Assembly (NCBI GenBank): GCA_002748835.1
Contig: PDTL01000002.1
Location: 1-41,009, forward strand
Length of the DNA stretch: 41,009 bases
DNA from: Deltaproteobacteria bacterium
GTDB lineage: Bacteria; Desulfobacterota; Desulfobacteria; Desulfobacterales; GCA-2748835
Direction of reading: 5' to 3'
A program made the translations under genes and the position numbers. The notes under the pieces are model-generated. The model ran no database searches. It was not told the origin of the DNA and saw only the letters and a program-made list of their open reading frames with translations. Shown here piece by piece: positions 17,738 through 27,279 of the stretch. How positions within the stretch are numbered: the stretch's first letter is position 1; every line of letters starts with the position of its first letter.

Positions 17738-18508
17738 ATGATACACCCAACAGCAATCGTCGATCCGGGTGCGGAAATTGATGCGAATGTGGAAATCGGT
17801 CCGTACGCGGTGATTCACAGTGATGTGTCCATTGGTTCAGGTACAACCATCGGGCCCTTTGTGACCATTGACTCCCATGTCAAGATCGGTCAGGACTGTC
17901 ACATTTATCAGTACGCCTCAATCGGTGGGGATCCCCAGGATTTAAAATTTCACGGGGAGACCACGTATCTGACCATTGGCAGACGAACCACCGTGCGGGA
18001 ATTCGCCACCATCAACCGGGGAACCGGTGCCGGTGGCGGGGTCACGGAAGTCGGCGAAGAAAACTTCCTCATGGCCTATGCCCATGTTGCCCATGACTGC
18101 AAAACCGGAAAACGGGTGATCCTTGCCAACTGCGCCACACTGGCCGGTCATGTGGAGATAAGCGATGATGTGACCGTGGGCGGCCTTGCCGCCGTGCATC
18201 AGTTTGTCCGCATTGGAAACCATGCCTATATTGGCGGGAAATCGGCTGTGGTAAAGGATATTCCGCCGTACGTGATTGCTGCCGGCGACCGGGCGACCCT
18301 CCACGGTCTGAACACGGTGGGCCTGCAGCGAAACCAGTTTTCAGATACGACCCTGTCACAGCTCAAAAAAGCCTACCGGATCGTTTTCCGGATCGGGCTG
18401 ACCCTGAACGAGGCGGTCGAGCGCGTCCGGGCAGATGTGGCGCCCACGCCGGAAGTGATGCGGTTCATCGATTTCATCACCTCGTCAGAGCGGGGCATTA
18501 CCCGCTGA
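17738..18508 (+). CDS. lpxA: Acyl-ACP--UDP-N-acetylglucosamine O-acyltransferase LpxA
   Basis: LpxA (256 aa) carries out the first step of lipid A synthesis, O-acylation of UDP-GlcNAc. MIHPTAIVDPGAEI begins the left-handed beta-helix of hexapeptide repeats. The AHVAHDC segment contains H119, equivalent to the catalytic histidine of E. coli LpxA. The FHGETTYLTIGRR and REFATINRGT segments are family signatures, and a helical C-terminal domain runs from about 195. The ATG at 17738 is four bases after the lpxD stop; an in-frame ATG at 17714 lies inside lpxD and does not match the family start. Confidence 0.96.
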   Translation: MIHPTAIVDPGAEIDANVEIGPYAVIHSDVSIGSGTTIGPFVTIDSHVKIGQDCHIYQYASIGGDPQDLKFHGETTYLTIGRRTTVREFATINRGTGAGGGVTEVGEENFLMAYAHVAHDCKTGKRVILANCATLAGHVEISDDVTVGGLAAVHQFVRIGNHAYIGGKSAVVKDIPPYVIAAGDRATLHGLNTVGLQRNQFSDTTLSQLKKAYRIVFRIGLTLNEAVERVRADVAPTPEVMRFIDFITSSERGITR

Positions 18509-18539
18509 TGGTATCGGCTGACAACTGAACCGGGTAGAC

Positions 18540-19382
18540 ATGATGGGAAAAACCATTGGACTGATTGCGGGAAACGGCCAGTTTCCGGTCCTGTTTGCCA
18601 GGAAGGCCCAGACGGCCGGCATGCGGGTGGTTGCTGCCGGTTTTCGGAACGAGACCAGCAAGGCACTGGAAGACGCGGTCAGCCAGATGAAATGGCTGCA
18701 TCTGGGCCAGGTGAGCCGGCTGCTCAACTATTTCAGATCCGAAGGGGTAACCGAGGCGGTGATGGTGGGCGGTATCCGGAAAACCCGGATGTTCACGGAT
18801 GTAAAGCCGGACTTGAAAGCACTTGGCCTGCTGCGTACGCTGAAAACCACCCACGATGACGGCATCCTCAAGGCCTTTGCCGTCCTGCTCGAAAAAGAGG
18901 GGATTCGCATCCAGGCCTCCACGGGAATTTTGCCCGAACTCCTGGCGCCGCACGGCTGCTGGACCCGCGCCTATCCGAATGCGGCGCAGCAGTCAGATAT
19001 CTCGTTTGGCTGGGAGATTGCCAAAACGATTGGAAAACTCGATATCGGTCAGTGCATTGTGGTGAGCGGGGGGAGCGTGCTGGCCGTGGAGGCGATTGAA
19101 GGTACCGATGCCGCCATTGCACGTGGCGCTGGCTTTTCTGACGGGGATGCCGTTGTCATAAAAATCTGCAAACCCCAGCAGGATCGCCGCTTTGATATTC
19201 CGGCCATTGGCATGGAAACATTGAAAACCATGCAGCAACACGGCGCCCGGGTGCTGGTCATTGAAGCCGGGCAGGCCGTTGTTTTTGACAGAGCAGCCAT
19301 GATTGACTTTGCCGATGAACAGGGGATCCGTATTGTGGCGCTTTCCCCGGACGGAGTCCTGCCTGACAGGCAGGGGCAGTGA
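18540..19382 (+). CDS. lpxI: UDP-2,3-diacylglucosamine pyrophosphatase LpxI
   Basis: LpxI (280 aa) hydrolyses UDP-2,3-diacylglucosamine to lipid X, replacing LpxH in alpha- and deltaproteobacteria-type organisms. The N-terminal domain starts IGLIAGNGQFPVLFARKA. The catalytic C-terminal domain includes CIVVSGGSVLAVEAIEGTD and the motif RFDIPAIG with D219, matching the conserved Asp of characterised LpxI. Either of two adjacent ATGs (18540, 18543) could start it. It overlaps lpxB by four bases if lpxB uses its GTG. Confidence 0.94.
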   Translation: MMGKTIGLIAGNGQFPVLFARKAQTAGMRVVAAGFRNETSKALEDAVSQMKWLHLGQVSRLLNYFRSEGVTEAVMVGGIRKTRMFTDVKPDLKALGLLRTLKTTHDDGILKAFAVLLEKEGIRIQASTGILPELLAPHGCWTRAYPNAAQQSDISFGWEIAKTIGKLDIGQCIVVSGGSVLAVEAIEGTDAAIARGAGFSDGDAVVIKICKPQQDRRFDIPAIGMETLKTMQQHGARVLVIEAGQAVVFDRAAMIDFADEQGIRIVALSPDGVLPDRQGQ

Positions 19383-20533
19383 CCATGGGGCCCGCAGCAC
19401 AATCCTCCTCCCGGACGCGTCCGCTGATCTTTATGATTGCCGGAGAAGCCTCCGGGGATGTTCATGGGGGCGCACTGGCCCGAGCGCTGCTGGCGCGTCT
19501 GCCGCAGGTCCGGCTGGCGGGTGTGGGCGGTGATGCAATGCGCAGTGCCGGCGTCAAGACCTGTGTGGATGCGAAACACCTGTCTGCCATGGGCGTGACC
19601 GATGTGCTCATGCAGTGGCGGGTGATTTTTCATGCGCGCACGGTGGTCAAACACGCCCTCACAGCCTCCCGGCCCGATCTGCTGATTCTCATCGACTATC
19701 CGGGGTTCAATCTCCGGGCGGCGGCATTCGCAACATCCCTTGGAATACCGGTTCTCTACTATATCAGTCCCAAGCTCTGGGCGTGGAAACCCGGCCGGAT
19801 CGAGCAAATGCGGGCGTTCGTGGATCATACGGCGCTGATTCTGCCGTTTGAAAAAGAGATCTACGCAACCGCCGGTGTACCAGCAACCTATGTGGGCAAT
19901 CCCCTGCTCGATTACCGGCATGAACCCCTTCAGGCGGTGGATGCACCGCCGGGAAATCGTATCGGCCTGCTTCCCGGATCCCGGAAAAGTGAAGTGAGCC
20001 GCCATCTGCCGGTGATGCTGGGCGCTGCTGCCATCCTGCATCGCAGCAACCCGGATCTTGTGTTTTTTCTGTCGATTGCCCCGTCCCTTGACCGCGACTG
20101 GGTGGCTGATCGCCTGCCGGCGGCCACGGATCTGCTGCCGGTCAAACTGGTGACGGGCGGAAGTGACGCCCTGTTTGCCTGTTCAGATCTGGTGGTGGCC
20201 GCATCCGGAACCGTCACCCTTGAAGCGGCCGTCGCCGGCATGCCAACGATCATCATCTACCGGATGTCGGCGGTGAGTTTTATGATGGCCCGCCGGTTTG
20301 TGAAGGTCCCCTATGCCGGATTGGCCAACCTGATTGCCGGCCGGGAGGTCATGCCCGAGCTGCTTCAGGATGACGCCAATCCAGCGGCTGTCGCGCGCAT
20401 GATTGCTGACCTGCTGGCATCACCGGAGCGGCTTGTGCGCATGCGAACAGAACTGGCGGATGTCCGGCAGCAGCTGGGCCAGCCCGGAGTGGCTGCCCGA
20501 ACCGCTGATCTTGCCCTGTCTCTGATACGGTGA
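19379..20533 (+). CDS. lpxB: Lipid-A-disaccharide synthase LpxB
   Basis: LpxB (382 or 384 aa) is a GT19 glycosyltransferase that joins lipid X to UDP-diacylglucosamine. MIAGEASGDVHGGALARAL near the N-terminus is the family signature, as are YISPKLWAWKPGRIEQM in the first half and ASGTVTLEAAVAGMPTIIIY in the second, the nucleotide-binding part. The start is either GTG at 19379, overlapping the lpxI stop, or ATG at 19385; I cannot decide. The first 16 or so residues are not conserved. Confidence 0.95.
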   Translation: MTMGPAAQSSSRTRPLIFMIAGEASGDVHGGALARALLARLPQVRLAGVGGDAMRSAGVKTCVDAKHLSAMGVTDVLMQWRVIFHARTVVKHALTASRPDLLILIDYPGFNLRAAAFATSLGIPVLYYISPKLWAWKPGRIEQMRAFVDHTALILPFEKEIYATAGVPATYVGNPLLDYRHEPLQAVDAPPGNRIGLLPGSRKSEVSRHLPVMLGAAAILHRSNPDLVFFLSIAPSLDRDWVADRLPAATDLLPVKLVTGGSDALFACSDLVVAASGTVTLEAAVAGMPTIIIYRMSAVSFMMARRFVKVPYAGLANLIAGREVMPELLQDDANPAAVARMIADLLASPERLVRMRTELADVRQQLGQPGVAARTADLALSLIR

Positions 20534-20650
20534 CTGCCGTGTATGTGAATAACGGCCATGGACCGATCTGGTTTTTCACCGAGGTGTGTCCACAAAAAAG
20601 AATGAAAGTAATTTAGTCTGTTATATAGACTTTCCTATAAAATTAACGGG

Positions 20651-22417
20651 ATGTCATCCATGAAGTTTTTTACATTGAACAAACGCCTGTCCGACCGGCA
20701 TCGCAGCATCCTTTCGCTGATTTCCGTGCATCAATACCGCCTGGGAATTGCCATGCTCTGCATGCTGCTGTTTTCGGCGACCACAACGGCAACCGCGTAC
20801 CTGATAGAACCGGTTCTTGACGAAATTTTTGTGAACAAACGAATGGACATGCTGCTGCTGCTTCCCGCAGCGGTGATCGGTGTCTGTTTTTTCAGAGGCC
20901 TGGCCATGTACGGGCAGGAATATTTCATGAACTACGTGGGCCAACGGATTATTCGTAACCTCCGGGATCGGGTTTACGCGCATCTGATGACCTTGCCGGT
21001 GGCGTTTTTTCACCATGAAAAAACCGGTGTGCTCATGTCCCGGATCACCAATGATGTCAATATTATCAAAAGCATGGTCTCAACCGCGGTCACCAGTGCC
21101 CTGCGCGACTGTTTTTCCATTATCCTGCTGGTTGTCTTTCTGTTTTATCAATGCTGGGATCTGGCCCTGGGGGCGTTTGTTATTTTACCGGTCGCCTACT
21201 ATCCCATCTCTTTTTTCGGCAAACGGGTCCGGCGGATGAGCACCGGGTGCCAGGAATCCATGGCAGACATGAACGCCTTTCTCCATGAAACCTTTGCCGG
21301 TAACAAGGTGGTCAAGGCCTTTAACATGGAGACCTATGAAACGGGACGGTTCTGCGACCTTACACGCCGGCTGTTCCGGCTGGAATTGAAAACCGCCATT
21401 GCCAAATCCCTCTCGTCTCCGGTGATGGAGTTTCTGGGGGGTGTGGGCGTGGCGTTTATCATCTGGTTTGGCGGGTCCCGCGTCATTCACGGGATCTACT
21501 CCCAGGGCGAGTTCTTCTCATTTTTGGCGGCCGCCATCCTGCTGTATGATCCTGTGAAAAAACTTTCAAAGGTCAACAATGCCATCCAAGAAGGTCTGGC
21601 CGCAACCGACCGTATTTTTACCCTGCTTGAGCGGGAAACAGATGTGAAACAACCGGTGCATCCGGTAACCCTCACCCGCACGCATGCGCATCAGGTACGC
21701 CTTGAAAATGTTTCGTTCCAATATGATCGTGATCCTGTGCTCAAGGAAATCAGCCTTTCTGTGGAACCAGGAAACGTGCTTGCCCTGGTGGGGATGAGCG
21801 GTGGCGGGAAATCCTCACTGGTCAGTCTGATTCCCCGTTTTTACGATGTGACAGGGGGCCGGATCCTGCTGGATGATACCGATATCCGGGATCTGGCCAT
21901 CGACGACCTGAGGAGCCGCATTGCCATGGTCACCCAGGAGCCGATTCTGTTCAATGATACCATTGCCAAAAACATTGCCTACGGCAAAGCCGGTGCCACC
22001 CAGGCGGAAATTGCCGCAGCGGCGAAAGCAGCCTATGCCGCCGACTTTATCGAAAAACTTCCTGAGGGATACCATACGGCGATTGGTGAGCTGGGAAGCC
22101 GGTTGTCCGGCGGGGAAAAACAGCGGATCTGCATTGCCCGGGCACTGATCAAGGATGCACCGATTCTGATTCTGGACGAAGCCACGTCCTCGCTGGATGC
22201 AACGGCTGAAAAAGTGGTGCAGAAAGCCCTGGACAATCTGATGCAGGGCAGAACCACCCTTGTCATTGCCCATCGGCTGTCAACCATTGTGAATGCAGAC
22301 CGGATCGCCGTGATCGAGAATGGGGGGATTGTCGAAACCGGTACCCACACCGAGTTGATGGCGAAACAGGGGGCCTATGAGCGGCTGTACCGGATGCAGT
22401 ACCAGGGAGAGACCTGA
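20651..22417 (+). CDS. msbA: Lipid A export ABC transporter MsbA
   Basis: MsbA (588 aa, or 585 from ATG 20660) flips lipid A core across the inner membrane. Six membrane helices fill about 28-330, including YLIEPVLDEIFVNKRMDMLL, typical of MsbA. The nucleotide-binding domain has Walker A GMSGGGKSS near 382-390, signature LSGGEKQR near 486, Walker B ILILDEATSSLD near 507, and the H-loop in IAHRLSTI. The gene follows lpxB after 117 bases; the gap contains AGTCT...AGACT (a five-base inverted repeat) and an A+T-rich stretch that may hold a separate promoter. The ribosome site is weak (GGG). Confidence 0.94.
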   Translation: MSSMKFFTLNKRLSDRHRSILSLISVHQYRLGIAMLCMLLFSATTTATAYLIEPVLDEIFVNKRMDMLLLLPAAVIGVCFFRGLAMYGQEYFMNYVGQRIIRNLRDRVYAHLMTLPVAFFHHEKTGVLMSRITNDVNIIKSMVSTAVTSALRDCFSIILLVVFLFYQCWDLALGAFVILPVAYYPISFFGKRVRRMSTGCQESMADMNAFLHETFAGNKVVKAFNMETYETGRFCDLTRRLFRLELKTAIAKSLSSPVMEFLGGVGVAFIIWFGGSRVIHGIYSQGEFFSFLAAAILLYDPVKKLSKVNNAIQEGLAATDRIFTLLERETDVKQPVHPVTLTRTHAHQVRLENVSFQYDRDPVLKEISLSVEPGNVLALVGMSGGGKSSLVSLIPRFYDVTGGRILLDDTDIRDLAIDDLRSRIAMVTQEPILFNDTIAKNIAYGKAGATQAEIAAAAKAAYAADFIEKLPEGYHTAIGELGSRLSGGEKQRICIARALIKDAPILILDEATSSLDATAEKVVQKALDNLMQGRTTLVIAHRLSTIVNADRIAVIENGGIVETGTHTELMAKQGAYERLYRMQYQGET

Positions 22418-22450
22418 CCGGCCCGCACGGTCCGGGCGGAGGCTGACCGG

Positions 22451-22482
22451 AAAACAAAAAAACCGGCCGTTAAACGGCCGGT
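22451..22482 (-). terminator. Rho-independent terminator of the tRNA-Thr gene
   Basis: A perfect nine-base stem, ACCGGCCGT/ACGGCCGGT (22462-22470 and 22474-22482), encloses the loop TAA. Read on the minus strand it is followed by six T, a G and four T, so it suits the leftward tRNA transcript. On the plus strand the trailing sequence is CTCTTCT, poorer, but the hairpin might also slow msbA readthrough. Confidence 0.85.
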
Positions 22483-22497
22483 CTCTTCTAAAGCAAG

Positions 22498-22573
22498 TGG
22501 AGCCGACGAGCAGATTTGAACTGCTGACTTGTTGATTACGAATCAACTACTCTACCAACTGAGTTACGCCGGC
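22498..22573 (-). tRNA. tRNA-Thr (anticodon CGU)
   Basis: The 76-base minus-strand sequence folds as a complete cloverleaf. The acceptor GCCGGCG pairs with CGTCGGC (one G-U). The D arm contains CTCAGTTGGTAGAG; the anticodon stem GTTGA/TCAAC encloses the loop TTCGTAA, giving anticodon CGU for threonine codon ACG. The T arm AGCAG/CTGCT has the loop TTCAAAT. CCA is encoded at 22500-22498. It is antisense to both flanking genes. Confidence 0.93.
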
Positions 22574-22585
22574 TCAAGCACAGCC

Positions 22586-22614
22586 AAAATAATGATTTGA
22601 AGAAAGAAAAGCAA
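22586..22614 (-). promoter_or_regulatory. Putative promoter of tRNA-Thr
   Basis: On the minus strand TTGCTT (22614-22609) and TATTTT (22591-22586) are exactly 17 bases apart, and the -10 box is 12 bases before the mature tRNA. The -35 box lies six bases upstream of the mfd start codon on the opposite strand, inside its expected ribosome-binding region. Confidence 0.45.
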
Positions 22615-22619
22615 GAAAA

Positions 22620-25600
22620 ATGTTCAACCGATTGCGGGACAGCCTGGTGGAACAAACGCCGGTCACGAATTTTCAGGGCTTTGTCGGATCTGACCGGGCC
22701 TTTCTGCTGGCAAAAGCGGCGGCAAGCGGAAAACGGCTGTTTGTGATCATAGTCGATACGGTCAAGCAGGCGGAACAGCTGCTCACTGACATCCGTTTTT
22801 TTTCAGAAGACGTGGGCGGATCAGCGGTTATCTTTCCGCCCTATCATGTGGTGCCGTTTAAACCGGTTTCCTATCACACGCATACAGCAGCAAAACGACT
22901 GGGCATTCTCTACCGGCTCAGCGCTGGTGAATATCCGCCCATCCTGATCCTGCCCGCTGAAACATTGCTGCAGAAGGTGATTCCGAAACAGGCGCTCCAG
23001 GCCTATGCGGAGCTGGTGATGGCAGGGGAGGAGATGGATCTTGACGCGGTCATCGGAAAACTGGTTTCCGGCGGGTATCAGCGCGTGGGGATTGTCGAGG
23101 AATCCGGTGATTTCAGCCTTCGCGGCGGTATCCTCGATATCTTCATTCCCCTGTATCCGAATCCGGTCCGCATCGAGCTTTTCGGCGACACCGTGGATGC
23201 CATGCGCTTTTTTTCCGTCAGATCCCAGCGAAAAATTGTCGATATTTCGGAAGCGGTGATCGTCCCCGCCCGGGAAACGATCCTGCCACCGGAACAGCTC
23301 AGCGAGGTGCTGCACCGGATGCGGGTGCGGGCATCTGAGCAGGAACTGCCGGTGGAAGCGGTCCGGGCCATGGTGGATACCATCCGGGAACAGGGGATGT
23401 ACCCTGGGATCGAGAGCCTGCTGCCCCTGATCTATGATCGCCTTGACACCGTGTTTGACTACCTGCCGGATCAGGCGAGCGTGATCTGGATGAATCCGGA
23501 TGATCTCACGGATCAGGCGGAAAAATTTCAGAACCGTGTGGCGGCCAGTCATGCGTCTGCCGTGAATGAACAGCGCCTCTGTGTTCCCGTGGCGGATCTT
23601 TTAGCAGACTGGGATCAGGTCCTTGAAAGGCGTGAGTTGCCCGGCCATGTGACGTTTTCTTATCAAGAAGGGCCTCTGGCCGGAATCGGCAGCTCAGATG
23701 ACCGGTGCTCCCGCACTGACGCAAACGCGCCGGGCAGTATCGGAAACACGGCAATTACCCAGGCACTGCGCCTGCACCACGACAGGGACGCCCTGCTCAA
23801 ACCACTGGCTGACTGGTTGACACAACGGGTATCAGAAGGGATGTCCCCCTTGCTGGTCTGTTCAACCCTGCCCCAGGCAGAACGCTTGAGAAATCTCCTT
23901 CAGGCGTACGGCATTGACCCGCTGCCGCCGGCGCAAACCTTTGAGGCCGCAATGAAACGGGCAGGGCGCACGGCCGCTGTCCAGTTCTGCATGGGCCGGG
24001 TCTCGTCCGGTTTTGTCTGGGCAGATGCCGGTGTTGCCCTGATCACGGAAGATGAAATTTTCGGGGTCAAACAGCGGCGGCGTAAAGCGGATAAAGCGGA
24101 TGCCCGCTTTAAATTTCTCAATCTGAATGAACTGGAACCCGGTGATATTGTCGTGCATGTGGATCAGGGGCTGGGGCGGTATCATGGCTTAAAAAAACTC
24201 ACCGTGGAACGGGAAACCAGCGATTTCATCGAAATTGAATACAAGGACGGCGACCGCCTGTACGTTCCCATGGAACGGATGGAAATGGTTCAGAAATACC
24301 TGGGCGTGGACGGGTATGCACCGGTGCTCGACAAAATGGGCGGGGTGACCTGGCAGAAAGCCAAGGCCAAAGCCAAAGCGGAAGTGGAGAAAATTGCCGG
24401 TGAACTGCTTTCCCTGTACGCATCCCGTAAAGTGAGAAACAGGAACGCGTTCACCCATCCGGATCATTTTTTCAGGGATTTCGAGGCGGCGTTTCCCTAT
24501 GAGGAAACACCCGATCAGCTGACCGCCATTGATGCGGTTCTGGCAGACATGACCTCGGAACGCCCCATGGACCGGCTGGTCTGCGGGGATGTGGGGTACG
24601 GAAAAACCGAAGTCGCCATCCGGGCCGCGTTCAAGGCGGTCAGTGACAGTAAACAGGTGGTGGTCCTGGTACCGACAACGATTCTGGCAGAACAGCATCT
24701 ACAGACCTTTAAAGCGCGGTTTGCCGGGTATCCGGTAACCGTACAGGCGCTGAGCCGGTTCCGCTCGGCAACAGCCCAGCGGCAGATTGTCGCGGATATA
24801 AAGGCGGGCACGGTGGATATCGTGATCGGCACCCACCGCGTGCTTCAAAAGGATATCGCATTCAAGGATTTGGGGTTGGTGGTCATTGATGAAGAACAGC
24901 GGTTCGGGGTCAAGCACAAAGAAAAACTCAAACAGCTCCGCAACCTGGTCGATGTGCTCACCCTGTCGGCAACGCCCATCCCGCGGACCCTGCACATGGC
25001 CATGACCGGTATCCGGGATATCAGTGTCATCACCACCCCGCCAGAGCAGCGTCAGGCCATTGTCTCCTATGTCTCGGAATATGACGACACCCTGATTGCC
25101 GATGCCTTAAGAAAAGAGCTGGAGCGGGGCGGTCAGACCTTTTTCGTGCACAATCATATTCAAACCATCGACAAAACAGCCGATCATCTCCGGAAACTGG
25201 TGCCGGAAGCCGCGTTCGGCGTTGCCCACGGCAGCCTGTCTGAACGGGAGCTGGAAACCGTGATGCTGGGGTTTGTGAACCGGGACATCGATGTGCTGGT
25301 CTGCACCACCATCATCGAATCCGGGCTGGATATACCGGCCGCGAACACCATGATGATCAACCGGGCAGATCGGTTCGGGCTGTCGCAGATATACCAGCTC
25401 CGGGGCCGGATCGGCCGGGGGGACGAACAGGCCTATGCCTACCTGTTTGTGCCCCGGGATGTGGCGATTTCCAAAGATGCCCGCAAGCGTCTGAACGTGC
25501 TCATGGAGCATACGGGCCTGGGATCCGGTTTCCAGATTGCCATGAGCGACCTTCAGATTCGCGGCGCCGGCGCAGCCCTGGGCACCTCCCAGACCGGTCA

Positions 25601-26135
25601 TATTGCCGCCGTCGGGTATGACATGTTTTTAAAACTCATGGATCATGCCATTGCCGATCTCAAGGGAGAGACCGTGGTCGCGTCTCTGGATCCGGAAATC
25701 CATGTGGATATGGCGGCGTTTATTCCTGAATCGTTTATCGGTGAAATCGATCAGCGAATGCAGGTGTACAGACGGCTCTCCCGCCTGGGGCAGCTCAAGG
25801 ACATTGCCGCCATCAAGACCGAACTGATTGACCGGTACGGACCCCTGCCCGAAGAAGCAGAGCATATGCTGCTCAAAATCATGCTCAAGGTGCTGTCGGT
25901 TCAGGCTGGTGTGAAACGGTTGGACCTCAAGGGAAACTGGCTGGTGCTGCAGTTTTCCGAACGCCATCAGAAAAACCCGCTGGGGATCATGAACCTGCTG
26001 GCCGATTCACCGGACCGCTTTCAGCTTACCAGGGAAAACCAGATGAAGGTGCGTCTGGACGCCAACGTGTTCATGAAGAATATCCTTCAGACGAAAACCG
26101 TCTTGAAAGAGATAGCCGGGCATGTTAACAATTAA
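22620..26135 (+). CDS. mfd: Transcription-repair coupling factor Mfd
   Basis: Mfd (1171 aa) removes stalled RNA polymerase and recruits UvrA to the lesion. The UvrB-like N-terminal part spans about 1-330 (ESGDFSLRGGILDIFIPLYP). The RNA-polymerase interaction domain is around 500-560 (LEPGDIVVHVDQGLGRYHG). The translocase has Walker A GDVGYGKTE near 654 and a DEEQRFG box near 757. The segment LRGRIGRGDEQAYAYLF and the C-terminal TRCF domain (about 1010-1130) complete it. Length is normal. The ribosome site before the ATG is A-rich and weak. Confidence 0.97.
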   Translation: MFNRLRDSLVEQTPVTNFQGFVGSDRAFLLAKAAASGKRLFVIIVDTVKQAEQLLTDIRFFSEDVGGSAVIFPPYHVVPFKPVSYHTHTAAKRLGILYRLSAGEYPPILILPAETLLQKVIPKQALQAYAELVMAGEEMDLDAVIGKLVSGGYQRVGIVEESGDFSLRGGILDIFIPLYPNPVRIELFGDTVDAMRFFSVRSQRKIVDISEAVIVPARETILPPEQLSEVLHRMRVRASEQELPVEAVRAMVDTIREQGMYPGIESLLPLIYDRLDTVFDYLPDQASVIWMNPDDLTDQAEKFQNRVAASHASAVNEQRLCVPVADLLADWDQVLERRELPGHVTFSYQEGPLAGIGSSDDRCSRTDANAPGSIGNTAITQALRLHHDRDALLKPLADWLTQRVSEGMSPLLVCSTLPQAERLRNLLQAYGIDPLPPAQTFEAAMKRAGRTAAVQFCMGRVSSGFVWADAGVALITEDEIFGVKQRRRKADKADARFKFLNLNELEPGDIVVHVDQGLGRYHGLKKLTVERETSDFIEIEYKDGDRLYVPMERMEMVQKYLGVDGYAPVLDKMGGVTWQKAKAKAKAEVEKIAGELLSLYASRKVRNRNAFTHPDHFFRDFEAAFPYEETPDQLTAIDAVLADMTSERPMDRLVCGDVGYGKTEVAIRAAFKAVSDSKQVVVLVPTTILAEQHLQTFKARFAGYPVTVQALSRFRSATAQRQIVADIKAGTVDIVIGTHRVLQKDIAFKDLGLVVIDEEQRFGVKHKEKLKQLRNLVDVLTLSATPIPRTLHMAMTGIRDISVITTPPEQRQAIVSYVSEYDDTLIADALRKELERGGQTFFVHNHIQTIDKTADHLRKLVPEAAFGVAHGSLSERELETVMLGFVNRDIDVLVCTTIIESGLDIPAANTMMINRADRFGLSQIYQLRGRIGRGDEQAYAYLFVPRDVAISKDARKRLNVLMEHTGLGSGFQIAMSDLQIRGAGAALGTSQTGHIAAVGYDMFLKLMDHAIADLKGETVVASLDPEIHVDMAAFIPESFIGEIDQRMQVYRRLSRLGQLKDIAAIKTELIDRYGPLPEEAEHMLLKIMLKVLSVQAGVKRLDLKGNWLVLQFSERHQKNPLGIMNLLADSPDRFQLTRENQMKVRLDANVFMKNILQTKTVLKEIAGHVNN

Positions 26136-26236
26136 CGATTTGCGGAATGGGTGGCTTGCGCCACGCTGTCTGTGCGGGTAGTGGGCCGTGCTTTTTTGCA
26201 CCTGCCTGCTAGAGACACTACCGAAACAAAACATCG

Positions 26237-26242
26237 TATAAT
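26237..26242 (+). promoter_or_regulatory. Possible -10 box of the SurA-like gene
   Basis: A perfect TATAAT lies 22 bases before the ATG at 26265. The best -35 candidate is GAGACA at 26212-26217, 19 bases upstream and only a fair match. The leader would be very short, though AGGA at 26256-26259 still allows normal initiation. Confidence 0.3.
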
Positions 26243-26264
26243 CCATGACTACTCAGGATTGCTA

Positions 26265-27212
26265 ATGAAAAAAAGAGTTTTGATAACAGGTATATATGTG
26301 ATTGGGATGGTTGCGGCGCTGGCGTCTGCTGTCTGTGCGGACTGGTCGGATCGTATTGTCGCTGTTGTAAACGAGGATGTGATCACGCGCTCAGAGCTGG
26401 ACGCACGCCTGTATACGATCAGTCGGGGCGTCTCTGCCACGGATACCGGCCAGTTTTTCAAGTTGCGCACCCAGGCCCTGGATCTGCTCATTGATGAAAA
26501 ACTGACAGTTCAGGAGGTGGACCGCCTGGGACTGCGCATTTCAGAAGATGAGGTTGACGCTGCCCTCGAACGGGTGAAACAGATCAATTATCTGACCGAT
26601 GAAACCCTCCGCCAGGAACTGGCCGCGCAGGGCCTGTCCCTGGCCGCGTACCGGGAACAGCTGCGAAATCAGCTGCAAAAACCCCGATTGATCAACCGAG
26701 AAGTGAAATCCAAGGTGATCGTGACCCGGGAGGATATAAAGCGGTATTATGAAACGCATCCGGAGCACTATGGCGGAAGCACGGAATACCGCATTGGCAT
26801 GTTTCTGGTCCGGTCTCCGGTGACAGCTGACCGGATGAATGAGGCGGGCGTTCCCAAAGAACTGGCACAGGTGCATCAGGCGCTTGCGCAGGGAGAATCC
26901 TTTGCATCCCTGTCCCCGGACGAAACGCTTGTATTGAAAAAAGACCTTGGGTTCATTTCGGAATCCAGTCTTTCAGCGCCCTTGAGAGCGGCCCTGAAAG
27001 GGCTGGACACAGGCGGGTTTACGCCAGTTGTCTCAACCGATCTGGGGTACCAGATACTGGTGGTGCTCGATACCCGGGATCTGCCGGGAAAGGATCTTGA
27101 CGCGGTGTCTGAATCCATATCAGATATCTTGTATCAGGAGATGGTAAACACGGCGTTTGTAAGCTGGCTCGAACAGTTAAGAGCAAAATCCCATATTCAG
27201 ATTTATCAATAA
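26265..27212 (+). CDS. SurA-like periplasmic chaperone / peptidyl-prolyl isomerase
   Basis: A 315-residue exported protein. A signal peptide (about 1-24, ending VCA) precedes a SurA N-terminal domain beginning SDRIVAVVNEDVITRSELDA. A helical region follows (LLIDEKLTVQEVDRLGLRIS), then one parvulin-type domain from about 180 (EYRIGMFLVRSP) to about 275 (STDLGYQILVVLDTRD). E. coli SurA has 428 residues and two parvulin domains, so this is the short one-domain form. The start at 26265 is chosen because it opens the signal peptide; the open frame extends upstream without conserved character. With bamA and skp in the window it adds to outer-membrane protein folding; isomerase activity is unproven. 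Confidence 0.88.
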   Translation: MKKRVLITGIYVIGMVAALASAVCADWSDRIVAVVNEDVITRSELDARLYTISRGVSATDTGQFFKLRTQALDLLIDEKLTVQEVDRLGLRISEDEVDAALERVKQINYLTDETLRQELAAQGLSLAAYREQLRNQLQKPRLINREVKSKVIVTREDIKRYYETHPEHYGGSTEYRIGMFLVRSPVTADRMNEAGVPKELAQVHQALAQGESFASLSPDETLVLKKDLGFISESSLSAPLRAALKGLDTGGFTPVVSTDLGYQILVVLDTRDLPGKDLDAVSESISDILYQEMVNTAFVSWLEQLRAKSHIQIYQ

Positions 27213-27279
27213 ACAGATGCCTGATGCTCATCTGCGTCAGGACGAGAGGCTGCCTGGATCCTGTGATCAGGAGGTGTAA

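Noticed and set aside
16930..17739. Minus-strand open frame (269 codons) across lpxD
   Set aside because: It mirrors the repeated hexapeptide codons of lpxD; no start signal or domain is seen.
19049..20041. Long minus-strand open frame (330 codons) across lpxI-lpxB
   Set aside because: Both plus-strand genes are well supported by motifs; the antisense translation is low-complexity and unlike any protein.
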